From: Rhodobacteraceae bacterium HLUCCA12 | GTDB lineage: Bacteria; Pseudomonadota; Alphaproteobacteria; Rhodobacterales; Rhodobacteraceae | Direction: 5' to 3' | Assembly: GCA_001314715.1 (NCBI GenBank) | Contig: LJSV01000001.1 | Coordinates: 343,961 to 407,960 of the forward strand | DNA length: 64,000 nucleotides | Part shown: positions 61,528-64,000 of the stretch, one piece after another | How the letters are laid out: each line of letters starts with the position of its first letter | Numbering within the stretch: the stretch's first letter is position 1 | Made by a program: the position numbers and the translations under genes | The notes under the pieces: generated by a model | Seen by the model: only the letters and a program-made list of their open reading frames with translations | Told to the model about the DNA's origin: nothing | Database searches by the model: none

Positions 61528-63993
61528 TCATTCCTCCGTTAGCGCCAGGCCATCAGCCCCGTATTCAAACCGCTTCTCGCCAACGCACAGCCGGAGCGGC
61601 GTATCGCCCTCGACGATAACCGCTTCCTCGCCGGTCAGGCCGCGAGACCAATGCACCGGCAAGGCCAGTGTCGTGACGGGGTGTCCGAACGGGCCGATCG
61701 TTCCTTCGGGTAGCGTCAGGACCACGCCCTGTTCGCCAAGGCGGGTGCGGATTACCTCGTCATCGGGAAACTCGCATGGGAACTCCCTGGTCCGGTCGAG
61801 CACCACCAGTTCCGCCCCTTGCGTTTCAGCAATGGCCTTGCCAGTCACGCGGCGGCGGTAGCTCTGCCAGCCGTATTCTTGCGCAACCGAGTCAAGCCGC
61901 TCGGGATGCGTGGCTCGTTCGACCAGCGCACGGTTCATTTGTGGAATGTACCAATGCGGGATATTTTCAATTTGGGCCAGCGTCGCGGCCAGCCCGGGCA
62001 CGTCAAGGTAGACCCCCGAAAGCGAGGCATTCCGGCCGAAAGCCCCAAGGCCGTTCTCTGGTTCGCGCGTGAGCGGGTCGAGGCCACCCTCGGGGCAGAG
62101 CACCACGGCCGCTGCGGTTTTGAATCCTCGCGGCCGTCTTCGTGCGTGACGGTGAAGCCGCCCGATGCGCTGCAAGAGAACGTCCATTGGGCACAGATCG
62201 GTGACAAGGAAATCCGCATCTATATCCAGTGACTGTTCAAGTGTCTGTGTGCCTACGATGATCATACCGCCAGCGTCCCGCTCGGCACCCAGAACCGCCT
62301 CGACCCGCGAATCCAGCCGGGCACGATCCTCGGCGGCGAACCGGCTATGATGCAGCGTCTGAACCCCTTCGAGCGAAAACACGAGTTCCGGCGCGGTCTC
62401 GACGCAGGCACGCCAGGTTTCGCGCGCCCGGTCGACGGTATTGCGGATGACCAAGACCCGCGCACCGGCGCGCGCGGCCGCTGTCGCGGCGGTGGCAGCA
62501 TCCGCGCCGCTCCAGCCAGAGTGGGCCCGGACGGAGACGGTTTTCTGGTCGTCTTGCGTGCCGAGCACCGGTGAACACCCGGCTTGCGTCCAGACTGCCG
62601 GGTATGGGGCGGCTTCCGCAGCCGAAAGCGGTGGCAATGCCTCGCCGCGCCACTGCGCGCGCGCCACCGCGCCAAGCGTTGCTGACATCAGAATCGCATG
62701 TCCCCCAAGCGAAATGTGTGCACCAACGAGTTTGCATTGGATTGCAGTCATCCAGGCGTCGGATGCGTGCACCTCGTCAATCACCACCAGCGCGCGCGAC
62801 ATTGCGGCTCCGCGCAGATGGGCATGTTTGACTTTCAGCCCGGCCATCATGACCTGATCGACCGTTCCGACGGCGACCTGTGCAGCGAGGAACCGTGTTG
62901 CGTGTTCCGCAGCCCAGCGGGACGGGCGCACAGCATCGGTATCGTCCCAGCGCGTACGAAATTCTGGCAATCGGGTTCCCCGCGCCTCGCCCGCCAGTGC
63001 CTGCCCCGGAATGGCAAGGATAGCTTCAGGGGCAGGGTTCGCGAACATCCGCTGCAGGGCCTGATTGACCCGGCTTTGCAATTGACGAGCCGCGGCGCGG
63101 GTCGGTACGGCGAAATAGAGCGAATCGACCTCGCCCGCCTCGAAAAGCCTTGCGAAGCGCCATAGCGCGGCCTCGGTCTTGCCCGAGCCGGTTTCGGCCT
63201 CGATGATGACTAGCCGCTCGGAGGTTTCGACATCCGCTACGGCCCGCTGCGCCGGTCGCGGTGTAGGGTGGTCAGACAACAGGGGCCATGCCGCCGGCCC
63301 GGCCAAGCGTGTTCTTGATGGGTCGAGGCCGATGCTTTGCAAGCGCCGCCGTGCCTTCTCAAGGGCTGTTGCCCAGTAGGATGGATTGAACGCCTCAACG
63401 AAATCAAATGCTTCGCGATCCGACCCCACCCAGTCAGCAAGGGCCAGCAAACCGGCGAAGAAATGTGCGAACTCATGGGTGAGGCGTGGAGGCGCATGAT
63501 GCCGGATTTCCGGGAACCATGCGACCATGGCTTCACCCATCACGCGCTCTTGGGCTTTCAAATCATAGCCTGGTGTTGGGTCGAACGCCTCGCGTCCCCA
63601 GCTTTCGCCGGGTTCAGGTATAGGACGGCCGTGATGAGCGAACAGCAAGCGGAACCAGAGCGTGATATCCGGCCAGTGCTCCAGATGCGTCGCGTGCCCG
63701 CCCAAGGCCTCTGACGCCTCACCCTGCCGAAGCCAAAGCCAACCGCACTGCACATGCCCACGCGGTTTTATACCCGGGTTGCAATCCCAGGCCTTTACCT
63801 GGAAGCTAGTCGCAAGCTTGCCGATGTCATGCAGAAAAGCCATCGCGCCCAGGCAGGCAATTTCGCCGTGAGAAACCGGTCGGCCGATGGCCGCATTGGC
63901 CCTGATGATGTGACCGCCCCCCGACGGCATCAATGTGCCAAGGTGGGTCTGCGATGATCCACAAAGGAGGACGGTCATGTCGGAGATTATCAC
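61528..63993 (-). CDS. cas3: CRISPR-associated helicase-nuclease Cas3 (5' end doubtful)
   Basis: An 821-residue Cas3. The HD nuclease part has LHDIGKLATSFQ (His55-Asp56 from the GTG at 63993) and FAHHGRP; the helicase part has Walker A ETGSGKTEAALW, the DEVH box VVIDEVHASDAW, LMSATL and the C-terminal QRIGRLHRH. The usual N-terminal H-x-x-D-V-A block, about 44 residues before HD in E. coli, is not recognisable, and none of the possible starts (63993, 63978, 63930) has a ribosome site. The frame is still open at the window edge. The gene may be truncated by an insertion whose ORF starts at 63977. Confidence 0.9.
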   Translation of the reverse strand: MIISDMTVLLCGSSQTHLGTLMPSGGGHIIRANAAIGRPVSHGEIACLGAMAFLHDIGKLATSFQVKAWDCNPGIKPRGHVQCGWLWLRQGEASEALGGHATHLEHWPDITLWFRLLFAHHGRPIPEPGESWGREAFDPTPGYDLKAQERVMGEAMVAWFPEIRHHAPPRLTHEFAHFFAGLLALADWVGSDREAFDFVEAFNPSYWATALEKARRRLQSIGLDPSRTRLAGPAAWPLLSDHPTPRPAQRAVADVETSERLVIIEAETGSGKTEAALWRFARLFEAGEVDSLYFAVPTRAAARQLQSRVNQALQRMFANPAPEAILAIPGQALAGEARGTRLPEFRTRWDDTDAVRPSRWAAEHATRFLAAQVAVGTVDQVMMAGLKVKHAHLRGAAMSRALVVIDEVHASDAWMTAIQCKLVGAHISLGGHAILMSATLGAVARAQWRGEALPPLSAAEAAPYPAVWTQAGCSPVLGTQDDQKTVSVRAHSGWSGADAATAATAAARAGARVLVIRNTVDRARETWRACVETAPELVFSLEGVQTLHHSRFAAEDRARLDSRVEAVLGAERDAGGMIIVGTQTLEQSLDIDADFLVTDLCPMDVLLQRIGRLHRHARRRPRGFKTAAAVVLCPEGGLDPLTREPENGLGAFGRNASLSGVYLDVPGLAATLAQIENIPHWYIPQMNRALVERATHPERLDSVAQEYGWQSYRRRVTGKAIAETQGAELVVLDRTREFPCEFPDDEVIRTRLGEQGVVLTLPEGTIGPFGHPVTTLALPVHWSRGLTGEEAVIVEGDTPLRLCVGEKRFEYGADGLALTEE

Positions 63994-64000
63994 GGTCGGG
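63977..64000 (+). CDS. Start of a rightward gene, possibly an IS110-family transposase (partial)
   Basis: Eight codons, MSEIITVG, cut by the window end. A perfect ribosome site AAAGGAGG sits six bases before the ATG. This opening resembles the N-terminus of IS110-family transposases that continue with an aspartate-containing motif beyond the window; that is recalled from the family, not shown here. It overlaps the cas3 5' end on the other strand. Confidence 0.4.

Noticed and set aside
63917..63945. Frameshift at a run of six Cs in the cas3 N-terminal region that would join a frame reading HIDAV
   Set aside because: The alternative frame gives only a partial resemblance to the H-x-x-D-V block and an insertion explains the region better; cannot be decided without sequence beyond 64000.

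Overview
The window is high-GC chromosomal DNA from an alphaproteobacterium of the Rhodobacterales (Rhodobacter/Paracoccus/Roseobacter group). The evidence is the gene content: a fused MrpA-MrpB antiporter subunit, a zinc-independent HemB, scattered gene-transfer-agent (GTA) lysis genes, an orphan LuxR regulator, CtrA-type boxes, and the bolA/grxD/purL and ccm neighbourhoods. Genes are closely packed and many overlap by ATGA or TGATG, so translational coupling is common.

Layout: 0-1.2 kb, guanylate kinase and a gamma carbonic anhydrase-like protein. 1.2-6.3 kb (minus), a flagellar export operon: lytic transglycosylase, flhA, fliR, flhB and a FliJ-like protein. 6.4-7.2 kb, a secreted SH3 protein and a cold shock protein. 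7.4-13.4 kb, a complete Mrp/Pha cation/proton antiporter operon (AB fusion, C, D, E, F, G), followed by mscL. 14-21 kb, a PCMT-family methyltransferase, a TolC-family protein, a PopZ-like protein, transketolase, zapA, monothiol glutaredoxin, a 49-residue membrane peptide and bolA. 21-31 kb, purL, a candidate sRNA, a LysR regulator, indolepyruvate oxidoreductase, an acyltransferase, murI and argC. 31-36 kb, cytochrome c maturation genes ccmE, ccmF and ccmH, with a GTA-type endolysin/holin pair between ccmE and ccmF, then an enoyl-CoA hydratase. 36-46.8 kb, rpsB-tsf, an orphan LuxR regulator, a structured RNA candidate, SulP, rpe, a CtrA-box gene, choline sulfatase, a phosphodiesterase, an enoyl-CoA hydratase and a thioesterase. 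46.8-53.4 kb, an NYN-domain protein, mfd, a membrane protein, hemB and a YSC84-like lipoprotein.

53.5-64 kb: a tRNA-Ser(GGA) is followed by a type I-E CRISPR-Cas locus. All cas genes run leftward in the order cas3-cse1-cse2-cas7-cas5-cas6e-cas1-cas2, then an AT-rich leader, then an array of 28 near-identical 29-bp repeats at a perfect 61-bp period. The distal (trailer) end holds one clearly decayed repeat in register and a possible second. At the right edge the N-terminus of cas3 looks abnormal, and a new rightward reading frame with an excellent ribosome binding site starts there. It may be an IS110-family transposase, so the interference gene may be disrupted by an insertion.

How the genes work together: Mrp and MscL both concern ion and osmotic balance. 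The ccm genes, hemB and the ferredoxin-linked oxidoreductase point to a respiratory lifestyle. The flagellar operon, GTA lysis genes and CtrA-like boxes suggest a CtrA-governed programme. The CRISPR-Cas locus is the main accessory region. All calls come from reading the sequence; no database search was run.
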